Source: JAFDZV01 sp966128725
GTDB taxonomy: Bacteria > Bacteroidota > Ignavibacteria > OLB7
Reading direction: 5' to 3'
Length of the DNA stretch: 7,531 bases
NCBI GenBank assembly: GCA_966128725.1
Contig: CBHYLN010000197.1
Coordinates: 1-7,531 of the forward strand
Positions 6,373 through 7,531 of this stretch are shown piece after piece. Position numbers and translations under genes: made by a program. How positions within the stretch are numbered: the stretch's first letter is position 1; every line of letters starts with the position of its first letter. The notes beneath the pieces were generated by a model that searched no databases, was not told the DNA's origin, and was given only the letters and a program-made list of their open reading frames with translations.

Positions 6373-6672
6373 ATGAACACGCCAGCCCCGCCTGCAACAA
6401 CACGCCAGGTAATCCTGGGCATCCTGTTGGGCCTTGGGGTTTTCGCGTTGGTGTTTCTGGGTCTGGTAGCATATGCCCTGTCGGAAGAAGGGGCCACGCC
6501 GCTTCAACATGGCAAAGTGTATGCCGTTGTGATCTGGACATGCACGGCAGTGTTCGGGGTGTTCCCAATCATGACACGCTGGTGGCGTGGCCCAAGGCAT
6601 GTGGCTGCCGGGTTTACGATTTCGTTTTGCATGGCGTGCCTGCTGTGCGGTGTGTGCATTGCACGGATGTAG
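6373..6672 (+). CDS. Small three-helix membrane protein, second paralogue
   Basis: A 99-residue protein resembling the one at 5946: QVILGILLGLGVFALVFLGL (12-31) aligns with its first helix and RWWRGPRHVAAGFTIS (69-84) with its basic loop and third helix start. Helices lie at about 13-35, 48-67 and 77-96. The last helix is Cys-rich (FCMACLLCGVCI, four Cys), unlike the single Cys of the first paralogue, so metal or disulfide chemistry in the membrane is conceivable but unproven. It lies 121 bases beyond the previous stop, after the inverted repeat. The Shine-Dalgarno is weak (ACAAGCA). No known family recognised. Confidence 0.72.
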   Translation: MNTPAPPATTRQVILGILLGLGVFALVFLGLVAYALSEEGATPLQHGKVYAVVIWTCTAVFGVFPIMTRWWRGPRHVAAGFTISFCMACLLCGVCIARM

Positions 6673-6713
6673 AACGCGAGGCAGGCGCCGAACCAACAAC
6701 ACACTGGGAAAAC

Positions 6714-7070
6714 ATGGGCTGGATAACCGATCCCGTTCCGGATACTGACGATGATGCAGGCGAGCCAACCGACGATCTGGGGTTTGTGGAGGATCAGTTG
6801 TCACCATCCTACTTCGTGCACGGGGCCGTTACCGGGGTTCTCATCCCTATTCTCTGGATGGTGGCATTTTTCGCGATGTTCGGCTTTCAGTTCGGCGCAT
6901 ACCTCACCGCAGGCATTGTGATGGCAACAATTGCCGCGCCGATCGTTGTGCTTGGCCTGCACCGGCGGGGCAATCGCCCCAAACTGATGCAGGGGTTCGT
7001 GATCGGCTTCGCTGCGGGATGCGGCCTGCTCTTGCTTGCGCAGATGTCGCTGAATCTACGCCGCTGTTGA
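6714..7070 (+). CDS. Small membrane protein with acidic N-terminus, third paralogue
   Basis: A 118-residue protein. Residues 1-30 are acidic and polar (DPVPDTDDDAGEPTDD), then helices at about 34-56, 60-82 and 92-112, with a basic loop HRRGNRPK (83-90). The stretch DDLGFVEDQLSPSYFVHG (20-37) closely parallels DDGLQFEEDLPSGSSYFIPG of the next gene, and the basic loop plus third helix resembles all three other members. ATG at 6714 is preferred because GGGAA lies just upstream and the acidic start matches the next gene; the frame is open to 6540 but that part overlaps the preceding gene. The acidic tail may face a partner protein. Function unknown. Confidence 0.72.
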   Translation: MGWITDPVPDTDDDAGEPTDDLGFVEDQLSPSYFVHGAVTGVLIPILWMVAFFAMFGFQFGAYLTAGIVMATIAAPIVVLGLHRRGNRPKLMQGFVIGFAAGCGLLLLAQMSLNLRRC

Positions 7071-7125
7071 CACGTTGGCCTTCACGATAACTTGAACGCC
7101 CGGTACCGAACCACGAGCAGACGAG

Positions 7126-7531
7126 ATGACGAAAAACACAAAACTCGACCCAAGCAACGACGACGGTTTGCAGTTCGAGGAGGACCTACCGTCCGGCAGT
7201 TCGTATTTCATCCCGGGCTGCCTTGCCGGCGGCGGCATCATCGTCTTCCTGTTGCTCGGCGCGTTACTCGTTTCGCTGGATGACGGTGCCCTTTATTACG
7301 GCGTTGGACTGCTGGCCGCCGCCACGCTTCTGGGCGTGATGGTGGCGAAGGGCCACCGCGCCCGGCGCCGCGACATCCTGAAGGGCACGTTCGTGGGGCT
7401 GGCGATCCTTGGCGGCATCCTGGGATTGCTGTGGGCAGTCTGTGCCGGCGCGTTTTCGGGAAGGGCTTCGACGGTAGCCTGCATCGCCAGGACGGTTGCG
7501 GGGGTCATGCGTTTTTCTCCACCAATGCGTT
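7126..7531 (+). CDS. Small membrane protein, fourth paralogue, cut by the right edge
   Basis: An open frame of 135 codons from ATG at 7126 to the end of the window, with no stop. It has the same layout as the 6714 product: acidic N-terminus with DDGLQFEEDLPSGSSYF (12-28), helices at about 30-50, 55-74 and 86-108, and a basic loop KGHRARRRD (75-83). The homology would predict an end near residue 110, yet the frame goes on with a less hydrophobic SGRASTVACIARTVAG segment, so either this member has a longer tail or the last 75 bases hold something else. The gap to the previous gene is 55 bases. Function unknown. Confidence 0.65.
   Translation, partial: MTKNTKLDPSNDDGLQFEEDLPSGSSYFIPGCLAGGGIIVFLLLGALLVSLDDGALYYGVGLLAAATLLGVMVAKGHRARRRDILKGTFVGLAILGGILGLLWAVCAGAFSGRASTVACIARTVAGVMRFSPPMR

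Noticed and set aside
4479..6497. Very long open frame (672 codons) on the - strand opposite the radical-SAM gene
   Set aside because: It is His/Arg/Gln-rich without domains, lies exactly antisense to a gene with clear motifs, and such frames are common opposite GC-rich coding DNA.

Overview
GC-rich bacterial chromosomal DNA. Nothing in the window fixes the phylum: a lipoprotein signal peptide, an FtsB/DivIC-type division protein and a tRNA-Glu without an encoded CCA end show only that it is a bacterium. No phage, plasmid or CRISPR features are visible. Most genes are on the + strand; the tRNA and one lipoprotein gene are on the - strand.

Left part (1-1469). A DUF4395 membrane protein (221-670) faces a tRNA-Glu(UUC) gene on the - strand (786-857). 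A perfect 10-bp stem-loop between them carries a U-rich tail for the tRNA direction. The tRNA has a recognisable promoter at 890-918. Next, also on the - strand, is a lipoprotein with a heavy-metal-associated (HMA) domain (1002-1469).

Middle (1664-3671). After a divergent gap of 194 bp, an FtsB/DivIC-like division protein and a ROK-family sugar kinase overlap by one base in a TGATG junction. A 190-residue membrane protein that I do not recognise follows.

Right part (3716-7531). This is the most interesting stretch. A divergent homologue of Lgt (prolipoprotein diacylglyceryl transferase), in which the position of the conserved His appears to be Val, overlaps by 8 bases a 484-residue radical-SAM protein. 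The second protein has a rubredoxin-like N-terminal Cys set, a CPYDCGLCP motif, a CNLTCPVC cluster motif and extra C-terminal cysteines. This architecture matches the MJ0619/tetraether lipid synthase (Tes) family. Nine bases later comes the first of four small three-helix membrane proteins that look like paralogues of one another; the fourth runs off the right edge and has no stop in the window. My reading is that 3716-7531 is a candidate lipid-modification locus: a glycerolipid-using Lgt-like transferase, a radical-SAM enzyme from a family that joins lipid tails, and a set of small membrane proteins of unknown role. The family matches are read from motifs; the joint pathway is inference.
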